Part shown: positions 12,341 to 24,443 of the stretch, piece by piece
Position numbering within the stretch: the first letter of the stretch is position 1
How the letters are laid out: each line of letters begins with the position of its first letter
From: Oenanthe sinensis
Taxonomy: Eukaryota > Streptophyta > Magnoliopsida > Apiales > Apiaceae
Direction of reading: 5' to 3'
NCBI GenBank assembly: GCA_028671895.1
Contig: JAPMAC010000197.1
Location: 6,391,001 to 6,455,000 of the forward strand
DNA length: 64,000 nt
The notes under the pieces: generated by a model
Told to the model about the DNA's origin: nothing
The model's input: only the letters and a program-made list of their open reading frames with translations
Databases searched by the model: none
Made by a program: the position numbers and the translations under genes

Positions 12341-12781
12341 ACTTTCTTTTCATAGGTTCTTCCAATGAGGCCCAATATATGTGACCTTATCAGGTTCTCC
12401 CAAGACTAAGGGAATTGGAACTAAGTCTTCAGCTAGTTTTCCCCTTCTTTCCTCATCTTCCCTTGCGTCCATGTCCTCTAGTAAAATACTTATCCATCCT
12501 GGAATACTTGTCCTGGGCATCGTACTCATGGTCTCCTTTCCTCTTTTTGTTATTATTCCCATTTGTTGCCACTGAAACGGTGGTTTTCATCATACTTTCC
12601 TCCGCTTTGATATACTTTCCAGCCCTGTCTTGAAGGAGAAGCATGTTCTCTAGGGAATACTTGGCTAATGACCTTTTAAAGTAAGGATCAGTCGTCCCTT
12701 ATTATAAGGCTATCATGGTCACTTTTTCATCCAGTTTGGGGACTTTCAAGGCTTCTTTAGTGAATCTGTTCAAGTAGTCCC
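12341..12781 (-). other. Gypsy gag-pol linker/protease region, not readable as one frame
   Basis: Short overlapping ORFs on both strands and no clear DTG-type protease motif. By position this should encode the nucleocapsid/protease part of the polyprotein. I see nothing else here. Confidence 0.4.
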
Positions 12782-13790
12782 TCAGGAATTCGTTCTTCCT
12801 TGCTCCAAATTCATGAGCGATGCTGAACTTTTTTCGTGTACTCTCCCACTTATAAAATGACTTATAAATGCCTTGTTGAGTTCTTTGAAGGACCCAATAG
12901 AATTGGAAGGCAACCGACTATACCAACATTGAGCCACGCCTCGCAAGGTTTGAGGGAAAGCCCTGCACTTAACAACATCATTGATAGGTTGTAGTAACAA
13001 AGCATTCGAAAAGGTTCTTACATGATTGGTCAGGTCACCCGCTCCATCGTAAGTTTTAATGGTAGGCATCTTGAACTTCCTTGATATGTAAGCATTCATT
13101 ATCAAATTCGTAAAAGGAGGAGTAGGATCATCAGGATCTCCAAGCGGTATTAAGTCAGTGGGATCAGCTCTAGGGGCTTCCCTCCTTATTTCCCGAAGGG
13201 TTCCATCTAGTTCTATGACATCGGGTGCTTCACTCCTTGGGGCTATTCTTGCTTCTTGATGACCCGAGATTTTCTTCAACTCTTTGAGTTCGGCTTCATA
13301 GGAAACAATTTTTCCTTCCAATGTCCTTCTTCTCGGATTGACATCAGTGCCTTTAGAGCTTTCGTCATCAGTTGAATATGGCCCTGAGAAATCGTAGATT
13401 CCTTCTCTATACCCATAGTTTTTTAGGGGTTTGAAATCCTCTAATTTATAGAGGGGGATACGCTTGAGAGAGTCCAAGCCTAGGTTGGGCAACGGTACTA
13501 CTAGGGATAACAATTGTGGAAATCTGTGGATGAAGGGGATCAGTAGCAATAAAAGGAATTTGAGTTACCAGAGTCAAGGGGTTGGATCCATGGATTACTT
13601 CTTCTGGATTGGTGGAATGGACGATTTCACTGAACGGGCCTAGCCTTTGAGTGCTGGGGCTTTGAGTTCCGTCGGGAATAGTTGCGGTAGCGAGAACTTC
13701 GGTGGTTTGAGTTCCATCCGGAGGAATCACAGCAGTTGGGTCTCCTATAATAGGGTTGATGTCTCCATCAGTTCTTCGTGTTCTTACCAT
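12782..13790 (-). pseudogene. Gypsy gag, frameshifted
   Basis: It starts at the ATG at 13790-13788 (MVRTRRTDGD), shortly after the primer-binding site. The first 114-codon ORF is out of frame with the main 255-aa ORF (12782-13549), so a frameshift lies in their overlap (13446-13549). The main ORF has a retrotransposon Gag domain: MPTIKTYDGAGDLTNHV, ALLLQPINDVVKCRAFPQTL and ISHFISGRVHEKSSASLMNL. The partial gag at 63783 starts with the same MVRTR, indicating a related family. Confidence 0.88.
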
Positions 13791-13804
13791 GGTTGATATT
13801 GTCT

Positions 13805-13823
13805 TCCCACAGATGGCGCCAAA
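13805..13823 (-). other. Primer-binding site of the gypsy element
   Basis: On the - strand the sequence TTTGGCGCCATCTGTGGGA directly follows the LTR. The same arrangement (TTTGGCGTCGTCTGTGGGA) recurs at 63751. This is the usual PBS region of plant Tat elements; the tRNA was not determined. Confidence 0.75.
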
Positions 13824-14337
13824 TATTATGGATTAAAAACTAGGGTGTATTAATTGTGATGTATTTTGGAGCTTGTCGAGCTTTAATGGTTGCACTTGCT
13901 TATCAGGAACTATCTCTGTTCTAGCAAGATGCCTACGTATCTCAAGTGTATTGAGAATAAAACAGGATGTAGTTCTAAGAATGAGGAGTTAGACCCTTTT
14001 TATAGACGTTGATATTCTTAGAATCATAATAGGGTTAGGAACCTTGGCGGACAAGGTACCTCCTTGAAGAATTCTGGATCCTTCCTATGGTAGAAGTGGT
14101 TTCCATGTAGGAATATGTTTCCTTGTTGACTGAGGTGCCTTGGGTGCTACTCTTTGGAGTAGTCTCCTCGTAGTTGGACATAATTAATTACATGTATATT
14201 TAGCTAATTAATTAATTATGAATTTCTTTAACAATTAGGATTTCAGGCCTTATTTAATGGGCCTCCCTTTTTGACCAAACTAGGTCTAATTAATGTAACA
14301 TTAATTGGGTCTTTAGGGTTTATTTTAGCCCATATCA
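13824..14337 (-). repeat. 5' LTR of the gypsy element
   Basis: On the - strand it begins TGATATGGGC (14337) and ends ...CCATAATA next to the PBS. A TATA-like CTATAAAAA lies at about 13996-14006. It is followed by GGGTCTAACTCCTCA and TTAGAACTACAT, a module also present in the LTR at 63560-63600. Length about 514 bp. The canonical terminal CA is replaced by TA. Confidence 0.75.
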
Positions 14338-14813
14338 GGAGAGAAATTTAGGGTCCTTAGTTTATTAAAGAGCATGTTTTTAAGTTAAGCACACATGCAC
14401 ACTCTGTACTTGTATTTACCATGTGGTGATATTGTTGTGTGATCTTGATGTGTCTAAACTTGTTGCATATTTTGAAAGTTATTGCTGACTTGGCATATAC
14501 TATTATGTTTGGGATCTTTCGCTTCATTCATTTAATAGCATTAATGCATTTACATTCATATAGAAAGTTTAGATATACTTGTCTCCATTGTCATTTATAT
14601 TATTTCATATGAGCTAGATGAATTTTGTGGGTACATTTACTATAGACCCTCACGGGACAGAACTCGTCCTACTAGGGCTGCATAGGAGTTTAACGGCTTG
14701 TTGCATATGCTCCATGCAATCGTGTCATCTACGAAAGTGATGTTATTTATTTAGGATAGTTTTTAGTTCTATTACTTTCCCGAAGACGTGCAAGTGCTAA
14801 GTGTGGAGATATT
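14338..14813. other. 3' end of another LTR element, including a polypurine-like tract
   Basis: No ORF. The stretch ends with GTGCAAGTGCTAAGTGTGGA directly before the TGATAGAG LTR start. This resembles the polypurine/junction region in front of the 3' LTR of plant gypsy elements. The gypsy element at 7063-14337 is inserted on its left side. Confidence 0.5.
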
Positions 14814-16260
14814 TGATAGAGTATATATTTATGTATATTTTATAGGATTTTATTCTCATATTTTTAGTATTTTATACATAATTGGATATTTATTAATTAG
14901 AGTTTAAAGTTTTATTATGGGAAATAAAGAATTCCTAAAGTTGGAAGAATTGAAGAATAAAGAGTCCAATTTGGAGATAAATTATAAGGAAATTCGGATT
15001 TAATAGGCAACTCACACATTAATCACTGTTTGGGTCATATCTTGAGTTCTAAACATCAGAATTGGAAGATATTAGAAAATTCTATAATTCAGTAGTGGTC
15101 CAACACACATAAATCAATATTTAGGCCATAACTTGAGTTCTAGAATTCAGAATTGGGTGATTTTACAGTTCACACATACATCACTGTTTGGGTCATAACC
15201 TGAGTTCTAGAAGTCAGAATTGGGCAATTTTATAGCTCATACGAAGATAATAGAAAACTATATAATGAAGAGGTAGTCCAACATACATATCTCAACTGGA
15301 GTATCCTAGAAATAGACTTGAAAGGCAGACTATGAATTTCATCATTACAATCCAGCTCATTATAGGAAATTGCTTATTTTTCCTTGTAAAGCATTAAAAC
15401 TCTTATATATTAGGGTTTTATATTATTAGAGAGAATACCATCATATCATATCATTATATTATTAGTTAGTCATACTTTTGAAAGAAAATGGAGAGAAGCA
15501 CTTTGAGAGAGAGATTGAAGGAAGAAGTGAAGAGATTTATCCGGACTTCAAACAATTTCTTCAAGTTATATTCTTTGTACTTCAATTCTATAACTCATGA
15601 TTTGTGTTATTAATATATACATATTTTTATCCATCATGAGTAGTTAATCCCTTAATCCAGAAATTTGGTAGTATTCGTTGGTTTATTATGTTTGTTTGAT
15701 TATATTATGATTCCTCATGGTTTACTTATTTGTCATTGAAGGCTTAACACTGTTAAGGGAGTCGTGAACCTTTAATTGTATCTATAAGTGTTATTAACGA
15801 ATTGGGAGAGCATTTTTAATTCCAGTAAATGATATGATAGACACAATTTAAGTATTAGATCGGGAGATTGATATGCGAATTGTGAGAATTATAATTCTTG
15901 GTGCTTAATAGTCTATGAATGTACTTTGTTTGACCATGAGAGTGCCTTTCATTGTATAATTATAGGCATTATAATTTACCTTGGGAGAGGATTTTATAAT
16001 CATTAAAAGGATTATTTTTAGCAAAACAAGAGACACAAATTAAACATTCATGATAGCCAATTGAAGAACCCTTGTTTCTGATTATCTTCTCTCATATTTA
16101 TTATATATTTATTTTAATTGTTATTAGATTAAATTAGTTGATAATTTCATCACACACATAGATTTTTCACAAAACTTCTAAATTGTAAGGAATAATATAC
16201 TTGAAACTGATATTAATAAGAGTCCTTCCCTACGAACGATACCCTACAAAATACTCAACA
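14814..16260 (+). repeat. LTR of a gypsy-type element
   Basis: Starts TGATAGAG after the purine-rich junction and ends ACTCAACA at 16260. It is followed by AATGGTGTCACTGTCGGGGA, which resembles the TTGGCGCCGTTGCCGGGGA-type PBS of Athila-like elements. An LTR bordered by a PPT on one side and a PBS on the other is unusual. Contains imperfect tandem repeats at about 15005-15260. Confidence 0.6.
15005..15260 (+). repeat. Three imperfect tandem repeats within the LTR
   Basis: Three copies, each with a TTTGGGTCATA or TTAGGCCATA segment, then GAGTTCTA, then CAGAATTGG. They lie at about 15027-15070, 15120-15160 and 15187-15225, with diverged spacers. Confidence 0.7.
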
Positions 16261-17101
16261 ATAAAATGGTGTCACTGTCGGGGACAACTTCTAAGCTCCA
16301 ATCGAAACCTCCAAGCTAATTAAGAATAAATCTCCAAGCTCCGCATCCGTTGAAGGAATTAGTAAGAATAAATTGAACCAACCGAATTTGAAAAATAGGG
16401 TTCTTCGTAAAATAAACCAAATGAACCAAATTGAACAAATTAAAGCTTTAATATTCCAATAATTTGACATTTTTAATCGGAAAAATTATAGCTAATTTAA
16501 AGCTTTTAATGATGTTAGGGTTCGTGAGCGGGGCGTGAAAGGGGAGAGAGTCGAGAGTGGGGGGAGTAAATGTTTTATGTTTTAATAGTGTTACTTTTAA
16601 TGTTTTTGTCTGAAGGTTTATTATTTTTAATTTTTTAATATTTGAAAGCGAGAGTGAAATTTGGCTAAGGGATTGAAATTTGGCTAAGGGGGAATGTGTG
16701 GGCTGAAAATTTTAAAACAATCTATACACATCGTTTTTAAAATTTACTAATGTCTAGGTTACTAATAGACATCTGTTTTACTAAATTCGATGTAATAGAA
16801 TCTTTAGACATCAGTAGCTTTTCTAACCAATGTCTACAGTGTGATATTTAATCTAAGTATTTTTAATAATGAGTCAAGCCAAAGAGTTTATCGAGAAATA
16901 GGTAAATAAAGTATGTTGAAAAGTCCACAAGTGAAACATATCAAGAAGTGACTTTGTAGTAATCTTATGTCGAGAATTGATAAAGATGTGTACTGAAGTG
17001 AAGTTGTCGATATAACAATCAAAGATATCGAGAAGTCTCAATAAGTGAAGTGCATTCAAGATATCGAAAAGAGTATAATTAATTCAAATTGGGAGGAGTT
17101 C

Positions 17102-17104
<3 letters not shown>
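16261..17104. other. PBS-like leader fragment and transposon debris
   Basis: 16263-16285 is the PBS-like sequence. 16290-16600 is an AT-rich leader fragment with no gag. 16640-16850 contains two copies of GAAATTTGGCTAAGGG and repeated AGACATC or ATGTCTA words in both orientations, as seen in subterminal regions of plant DNA transposons. No TIR pair was identified. Confidence 0.4.

Positions 17105-17181
<77 letters not shown>
17105..17181. repeat. (AT)n microsatellite, about 38 units
   Basis: Uninterrupted AT dinucleotides. Short ORFs reading through it on both strands are artefacts. Confidence 0.97.
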
Positions 17182-17182
<1 letters not shown>

Positions 17183-18036
17183 TTAGTAATTTTTAAGGAA
17201 TTGATAGAAGCAATAGACAAGTACTGTATCATTATCATTTTCAGTGTGTGGTCCAACTTTGAATTTGATATATATCAAGAGTACAAAGAAAGCTTAAAAG
17301 AGAAAGACAAGGAATTAAGAATATACAAAATTGAAGTAGAATCAGTAGTTTATATTTTCGAAGTTGTTAATTTGAATATGAATATATGAAAAAAGAAAAA
17401 AATATTTTGTATTACTTTCAATTTTAACTATAGGGTGCAGTTGAGTATGTGCCAAGACATGTTGTCTATATATCATGCACTATGAGTCTGTCCACTTGCA
17501 AGTAAGATTTTTAAGTAGCATTTCCCTTGTATCTTTAACAAGAACAAGAGACTGGAAATCAACATTTTAATTTTAGATTATAAATATAACAAGTTAGATT
17601 ACAAGTTATACTTGTGTGTCTTACTTCTCTTGATTTTATTTCTCACACTCATAAATTGCTACAACTTAAAGATTTCATTAAAACACACACAATCAACTAT
17701 CAAAGCAGTAATATTTTGAAGAAAAAATGAAATATCCATTCACCTCCTTGTATATTTCTGAGAGTCTTATTTCCTAATAAGAATAATATCTCTTAATTAT
17801 GAAAACATATCATATCTAAGAAAAATTTCAAATTTTATCATTTTTATTATCTTCGTCGTAGTCTTTTATCATCTTTTTCATCATTGTCATCATTGTCATT
17901 ATTGTCGTCTGTCATTGTTATTGTTGTCAATTTCATCATTCTCGATTTTATCGACATTATCATTTTTATCATCATTATCAATTTTGTCATCATTATCATC
18001 AATTATTTCATCTTTAGGTCTCCATTTTTTGAGCTC
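17182..18036. other. AT-rich sequence without a gene; degenerate TCA-type repeat at the end
   Basis: 17440-17480 has GACATGTTGTCTATATA, shared with the - strand near 40660, which may be an LTR promoter fragment. 17860-18010 is an imperfect trinucleotide tract rich in TCATCATTGTCAT words. I see no coding gene. Confidence 0.5.
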
Positions 18037-19028
18037 TGTTGTGACCAGATTTTCACCCGTCAGGACATGACTACATCTAGACAGGACAATACTACGAACA
18101 CGAAGGAAACAGACGAGAAGACTTGATGTTGTCAACTTGAGTCGACATGACGAGAACGGAGCAACTCTACATGAACGTGACAGCAGCTTGAAATGGTCAA
18201 ATAACCGTCCTGAATTTTAGGAAGGGATAAATATCATTTTTAATACAAGAAAAGAAGGATATTGATGAGTATAGAATTCTCTACAAATAAGGAAATATAT
18301 TGATGATTAGTTTCTCAACAAATAAGGAAGACAATAATGAATATCAATTCCCCATTAATATGGCAATTACACAATTCAAATATATATAGAGGGTGGAGGC
18401 ATCAATGAAAACAACACAACATCTGCTATACATATATATAATCTCTATTACTACATAACTCCTCTATCAGATACAATGCCTACAACTTCCATCACACACA
18501 ATACCTGATATACATATATACAACTTCTATCAGCCACTATACATACAAACAATCTCCATTATCATCACTCAAGATATATACATATATAACACACATCACA
18601 CTACACTTCTACTGACATACAACTTACACTCTTCTACAACCTATATCATCTACAACAAAACCACTACAACACATTTTCATACACGATTCATACATTCTCT
18701 TACAGATTATAGGGCTAAACCTACATCATCCCATGTCAAACATTTTATACAACATTGCTACTACACCATACACACGTTACATTACCATACATCTCATTTG
18801 AGAGAGCTACCACTTTGATGATCACACAATACATAATATATACATACACAACTGACGAGTAGCATGCTCATATCCGACGAGTAGTGCATAAACAACTAAC
18901 GAGTATAGTTCTGAGATGACGGGAACAACCGATCATGTCGACAAATAGAGTTTTTGTACTTGTTTTTCATTCAACCTCACTTGTAACACTCTTACATCAC
19001 ATTAAAGTGGACAATCTTGGCTGTGACA
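18037..19028 (+). repeat. Possible solo LTR or LTR-like repeat
   Basis: Begins TGTTGTGACC and ends GGCTGTGACA. A TATATATAGAGG promoter-like box lies near 18382 and the stretch has no ORF. I could not find a matching 5-bp target duplication (flanks AGCTC and TACCC), so this may be a truncated LTR or ordinary promoter-distal DNA of the next gene. Confidence 0.3.
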
Positions 19029-19317
19029 TACCCACCCTCGCGTCACTAAAATTGTTTGTGTTCATACATGAAATTATATAGACTTAATTATTAACCCTGA
19101 AAAAATCACTAAAACGAGCTCAAAATTATTTTTGAACGAAAACATGAAATGCATAACACAGTTAACTGTTTTTCTTTTCAATAATTCGACCCTTTTAAAT
19201 GGCCAAAATGTTCGCAATCCGTATGAGATCCAAGTACCCGCACGCAAAATATACACACCCCACCCCTCACGGCCTCATTTAATAGTTCTTCGCAGCTATC
19301 TCTCATTTCTTCCCAAA

Positions 19318-19326
19318 ATATAAATA
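19318..19326 (+). promoter_or_regulatory. TATA box of the STT3B-like gene
   Basis: ATATAAATA sits about 75 bp upstream of the start codon at 19397, leaving room for a short leader after a start site about 30 bp downstream of the box. Confidence 0.6.
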
Positions 19327-19396
19327 CCCCACTTCTTAAACTCTCCAAGATTGAATATTTATTCACTTTGAACAAAACCCCATCAAATCTTTCACT

Positions 19397-22300
19397 ATGG
19401 TGTCCAAATCAGAAGCCCCAAACGGTGTTTTAAAGCCAGATCTGACCCCACCAATTATCACTAGACTCAAGACTCTCAAGCTCAAAACAAAGCAAAAAGA
19501 GATCTTGATACGGGTATCAATCCTCTGTCTTGTTTACATTTTAGCTTTTATTACAAGATTATTTAGTGTGCTTCGTTATGAATCTATGATCCATGAATTT
19601 GATCCTTATTTCAATTATAGAACTACTCTTTATTTGACTGAGAAAGGGTTTTATGAGTTTTGGAATTGGTTTGATTCTGAGAGTTGGTACCCACTTGGTA
19701 GGATCATTGGTGGGACCCTTTATCCTGGTCTTATGGTTACTGCTGCTTTAATTTATTGGGTTTTGAGGTTCTTGAGTTTTGCTGTACACATTCGGGAGGT
19801 TTGTGTACTCACTGCCCCGTTTTTCGCTTCGAATACTACTTTGGTTGCTTACTTTTTCGGAAAGGAGTTGTGGGATTCTGGTGCTGGGTTGGTGGCTGCT
19901 GCGTTGATTGCTATTTGCCCCGGTTACATTTCTCGGTCTGTGGCTGGTTCTTATGATAATGAGGCTGTGGCTATATTTGCGTTGTTGACTACCTTTTATT
20001 TGTTTGTTAAGGCTGTGAAATTGGGGTCACTTGCTTGGGGTTTGGCTTCGGCATTTGGGTATTTTTATATGGTTTCTGCTTGGGGTGGATATGTGTTTAT
20101 TATCAATTTGATTCCGCTGTATGTGTTGGTTTTGTTGATTACTGGGAGGTATTCGATGAGATTGTATGTTGCCTATAATAGTATGTATATCTTGGGGATG
20201 CTGCTGGCAATGCAGATTCGGTTTGTTGGATTTCAGCACGTGCAGTCGGGGGAACATATGGCTGCATTGGGAGTATTTTTCTTGATGCAGGTATTTTCAA
20301 CTCATATTTTAAATTGGGAAGTAATTGTATTAATGACAGTACATGAAGCTGATCACTATCATGAAGATCATTAATTGTATTTGTTTATAAATGTCATAAA
20401 AATAGAATCTTTTGTACAAAGACAATCTTTTTTGTTGTTTAAAGATTCGAATATCCTCTGATGAATTTTGCTGAGGGGTTAGATTTTTTGTGTAGGATTA
20501 TCCTTCAGAACAATATGCTTATTGACATTAGGTAAATTTGTTTTAGGCTTTATTGTTTTGTTAAAGGGGTCTAAATTAATACATTTTCAAAATTGTATGT
20601 CTGTAGGAAAAAAAGGAATGTTTTGGTTTTATTGTTCAAGTTTGTTAACTGAATGCAATTACTTCTATAAAAGGGACTGTTCACCTCTAGGTCTTTTTTT
20701 ACTGGACTCGCATGGGGTTATATGGATTCCTTTGATACTATTTGTAGAAGAGTGTTATCCATGCTGTGGCCTCTTTTGTTTGTCTATATTTTTTCACATT
20801 GTTTGAATTCTGGTGTATCAGCTTTTTCCGTATATCCTACTGACTAATGCTGTTGAATCAGGTTTTTTACTTCTTAGACTGGGTCAAGCATCAACTAAAT
20901 GATATAAAGCTGTTTCAAGCTTTTTTGAGGATAACTGTAACATGTGCAGTTGGTGTAGGTGCTGTCGCTTTGGGAGTTGGCACTGCATCTGGGTACATCT
21001 CCCCTTGGACAGGTCGATTTTACTCCCTGCTGGATCCAACTTATGCTAAAGATCACATCCCCATAATTGCATCTGTATCTGAGCATCAACCAACGGCATG
21101 GTCGTCTTTCATGTTTGATTTCCATATCTTGCTTTTCCTTTTCCCTGCTGGTCTCTATTTCTGCTTCAAGCGATTGTCAGATGCCACCATATTTATTGTG
21201 ATGTACGGTCTCACAAGCATGTATTTTGCTGGAGTCATGGTTCGGTTGATTCTAGTTGCTACACCTGCAGTATGCCTTATTAGTGCTATAGCAGTCTCAG
21301 CCACAATTAAAAATTTAACTCAGCTGTTAAGGGCGAAGAGCAAGGTTGTGCTCTCTGCTTCTGGTAAAGGTTCAACTGGCACAAAGGCTTCTTCCAAGGT
21401 AAGGTTTTTAGCTATTTCATTTGTTTATTTATTTGAGTGGCATAGTGGTCATTCTGGCTTTACCATGCATTATTTGCGCTTGCATGTAACTGTCTCTAAT
21501 AAAAGATTGCAACTTACATGATGTCTTCATGTTTTATAGTCAAGTGAAACATGACTGCAATGGGCTCTATTGCACATATCTGCAGATGAGTGAGGTTTTG
21601 AATGTTACAAAAAGCTTCATAGCACTAGACTGTGATTTTTTTTTTCCTCGTCTGCCACCCATAAGTTTTAAGAATATTATATTAGGTCCGTTTGGCTTAC
21701 CTTAAAAAATTGTCACTTGTATTTTATGACTTATAAGTTGAAGTACATTTTTTGCTTCTAAATTAATATCTGTGTGGACAATTCTATTTTTAATAACTCC
21801 AAATCTTCTTCCCGTGCACACATGATTATTACTTGAGAGATGTATGTGAATATTACACAATGATATCATGTGCATGATAGGTAGCTTTTGTACTTGTATG
21901 GATAATTATATGTCCGTATATAAGAAAACTCACCGAGCATCGATGTTGATAAGCGAAAAACAATCCATAACATGTATAAAATCTCAGCTCCCCGCTCTTT
22001 TGAAACTTTCCAATTTACGGTTCATTATTAATGATTGTAAAGTGATATAACTGGTTTTGTATCTTGCGAATCAACTCTGTTTTTATATCTAGTTTTTGAA
22101 ACTCTATTAAAAGATCTTTCATCTACCTGTTTTGTGAGACAGGAATATTTATCTACATTTATTGAATGAACAGGGTTTGGGCGATCAATCTTTGCCTTTC
22201 CAGAGGAATGGAGCTATAGCATTGCTTGTAGGTGCCTTTTACTTGCTTAGTAGATATGCTACGCATTGTACTTGGGTCACATCAGAGGCATATTCATCTC

Positions 22301-24443
22301 CGTCCATTGTCTTGGCTGCAAGAGGTCACCATGGCCAGAGGGTCATTTTTGATGATTATCGTGAAGCATACTTTTGGTTGCGGCAAAATACTCCTCAGGA
22401 TGCCAAGGTGATGTCCTGGTGGGATTATGGATATCAAATCACTGCCATGGGAAACAGAACTGTGATTGTGGATAATAACACCTGGAACAATACCCACATA
22501 GCTACAGTTGGACGTGCAATGTCTTCCTATGAGGATGAAGCATATGAGATAATGAGATCACTGGATGTTGATTATGTGTTAGTTGTTTTTGGAGGTGTTA
22601 CTGGTTACTCATCTGATGATATCAACAAGTTAGTAGTCCACACTGTTCATTTTATATGTATACATTTTATGTTTAAAAAAAACAATGGGAAGGGAATGAG
22701 TATCAAACTTTGAGTTTATTTAACACTGAGGATACGCCTTAGCCCTTAACCACTAGGCTGTCCCATGTTCCTACACAATGCTTATTTTCAACATAAACTT
22801 TTAATCCACATAGTTCTCGTGTAGGCTAATCACTAAACTGATACATTAATAATACCTGTTCAATCTCCCTCCCTTGAAAGGAAATTCTATTTTGTTTCTT
22901 CATAAACAAAATGAAGAGTCCAAGTAACAAAAGTGCTTGGTTAAGGTGGGATTCTCGTTGTTGCAGTGAAAGTGGATCTAGTTAATGTGCAACTTTATCT
23001 CGTTTTCTTTTGCGTACTCCCCCCTGCAAAGAATAATGTACCTTGTCTATCTCCTATTGATACATGAATCTTAGCTAAACTCTAAAGTAATATAATTTCT
23101 GCTAGATTTTTGTGGATGGTGAGAATTGGAGGCGGTGTCTTCCCTGTCATCAAGGAACCTGATTATCTTGTTAATGGAGAGTATCGAGTTGACAAAGGTG
23201 CAGCTCCAAAGATGTTGAATTGTCTGATGTAAGTCATCTCGAATTGCATGGCTTATAATATTTGCAATGTTGTGTGAATTAAGAAATAAGAAGTTATCTA
23301 TTATCTTTGTTACACCCTATAGGGTTTCCTTATTACTATACATTCTTTATTACCTGGGTTGTCACCTAAGTTACCCGGACTCGGATACGGCTGTCCGACA
23401 CGGGTGCGAATCCAAGTGTAGGATCCTTAGTTTTTTGAAAATTAAGATTCTTGGATGTGAGTCCGAAATCAGACACAGGTGCAGGGACTCGGAATATAAG
23501 CTTAACATAAGGGAAAATTTATATGTTCTTAATCCATTTTACATCTTAAAAAGTATGTGTGAATAGTGTCTTCTACCAATTAAATTTATACACGTTATAT
23601 GTGTCATATTCGTATCATAAAGTCAAAGGATTACATAGAAAAAGTCATATATGGACCTTGCTCTTTACGAACAAGTTGTTACAAGGCCTTTTATATCATC
23701 CTGAACTTTGGTTGTTACAATATGAAATGCCCGGTTTCAATATGAAAGATCCGACTCGACTCAGATCCTGTACCCACACTCATGTCATGTCCGGTCGACA
23801 CGGGTATAAGGCCAAAATCGAAGAGTCCAGGTAACAGAGGTTGTCACAATCAATGTGCTCTGTTTGTTGTACTGTTTCTATTCTGGTGCTTATAAATGCT
23901 CATATATATGTATGTTAATATAGGCATTCTTTTACCAAAGGAATTTGTTTATTAGCAAATAAAAAATTGTTTATTAGGATACACTCATCAACTACGGGGG
24001 TAAAATTTTTAACCTTCTGTTTGTCACTTTATTATGCATCTCCTGATATACCTCTTGTTTCTTGCATTCAATGATTTGAAAAGAATTCTCATTGTGGTGT
24101 CAAAAATGGTGTTTAGGTACAAACTAAGCTACTACCGGTTTGGTGAGTTGACGACAGAATATGGCAAACCTCCTGGGTAAGATTATGTATTTGACTCTGA
24201 TTTATTAAGCTTGTAGTTTGAATGTGGTACACTCCACATTATTCTCTCTTTCTCTTATTATAATTGGCAATTTTTCCCCGCTTTACGCAGTTGCTATTTT
24301 TTTATTGTTGCAGGTATGATAGAGCCAGAGGAGTTGAAATTGGAAATAAAGATATAAAACTTGAGCACTTAGAAGAGGCATTCACGACATCTAACTGGAT
24401 AGTCAGAATTTACAAAGTTAAACCGCCGAACAACAGGTGGTAA
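19397..24443 (+). CDS. STT3B: Oligosaccharyltransferase catalytic subunit, STT3B-like
   Basis: Catalyses transfer of the preassembled oligosaccharide from dolichol diphosphate to Asn in N-x-S/T sites in the ER lumen. Six exons with GT-AG introns: 19397-20290, 20862-21398, 22174-22628, 23106-23228, 24117-24176, 24314-24443. They join in frame to 732 aa, the expected size for plant STT3B. Visible motifs are HEFDPYFNYR in the first lumenal loop (catalytic/metal Asp), SVAGSYDNEA, the SVSEHQ loop, the hallmark WWDYG followed by NRTVIVDNNTWNNTH, and DYVLVVFGGVTGYSSDDIN. The hydrophobic N-terminal half fits a multispanning ER protein. No internal stop was found, so it looks intact. Few exons with a long first exon fit STT3B better than STT3A, but the paralogue call is by recollection. 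A MITE lies in intron 4. Confidence 0.96.
23366..23839. mobile_element. hAT-like MITE in intron 4 of the STT3B-like gene
   Basis: A 474-bp element flanked by 8-bp direct repeats GTTGTCAC at 23358-23365 and 23840-23847. The 17-bp ends are inverted: CTAAGTTACCCGGACTC on the left and, reverse-complemented, CTCTGTTACCTGGACTC on the right. An 8-bp duplication is typical of the hAT superfamily. GTCCG/CGGAC and ACACGGGT words repeat near both ends. Short ORFs inside are not genes. It sits mid-intron, so it probably leaves splicing intact. Confidence 0.85.

Larger units (their letters stand above)
7063..14337 (-). mobile_element. Ty3/gypsy retrotransposon of Tat type, 3' end cut by copia 1
   Basis: On the - strand from the right: LTR (14337-13824), PBS, gag (13790 down), RT, RNase H, a second RNase H-like domain, integrase, then an antisense ORF region. 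RT followed by two RNase H-type domains and then integrase is the arrangement of the plant Tat lineage, and an extra antisense ORF between pol and the 3' LTR is known in that lineage. The 3' LTR was not found in the window; it should lie beyond copia 1, to the left. All ORFs are broken. Confidence 0.85.

Noticed and set aside
17045..17389. ORFs on both strands reading through the (TA)n tract as poly-Tyr/Ile
   Set aside because: They arise from the AT dinucleotide repeat; no homologous domain and no independent support.
18037..19028. Confident call of a solo LTR
   Set aside because: The ends look LTR-like but flanking 5-mers do not match, so it is kept only as a low-confidence feature.
22629..22713. 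Apparent C-terminal extension of the third STT3B exon
   Set aside because: The sequence after AACAA is intronic (GTTAGT donor); joining to 23106 restores the conserved INKFLWMVRIGG segment.
23267..23834. Two ORFs inside STT3B intron 4
   Set aside because: They coincide with the MITE and its flanks, have no recognisable domain, and the exons on both sides join in frame without them.
19397..24443. Assignment as STT3A
   Set aside because: Length of 732 aa and a six-exon structure with a long first exon fit STT3B better; this relies on remembered plant gene structures, so the paralogue call is less certain than the family call.
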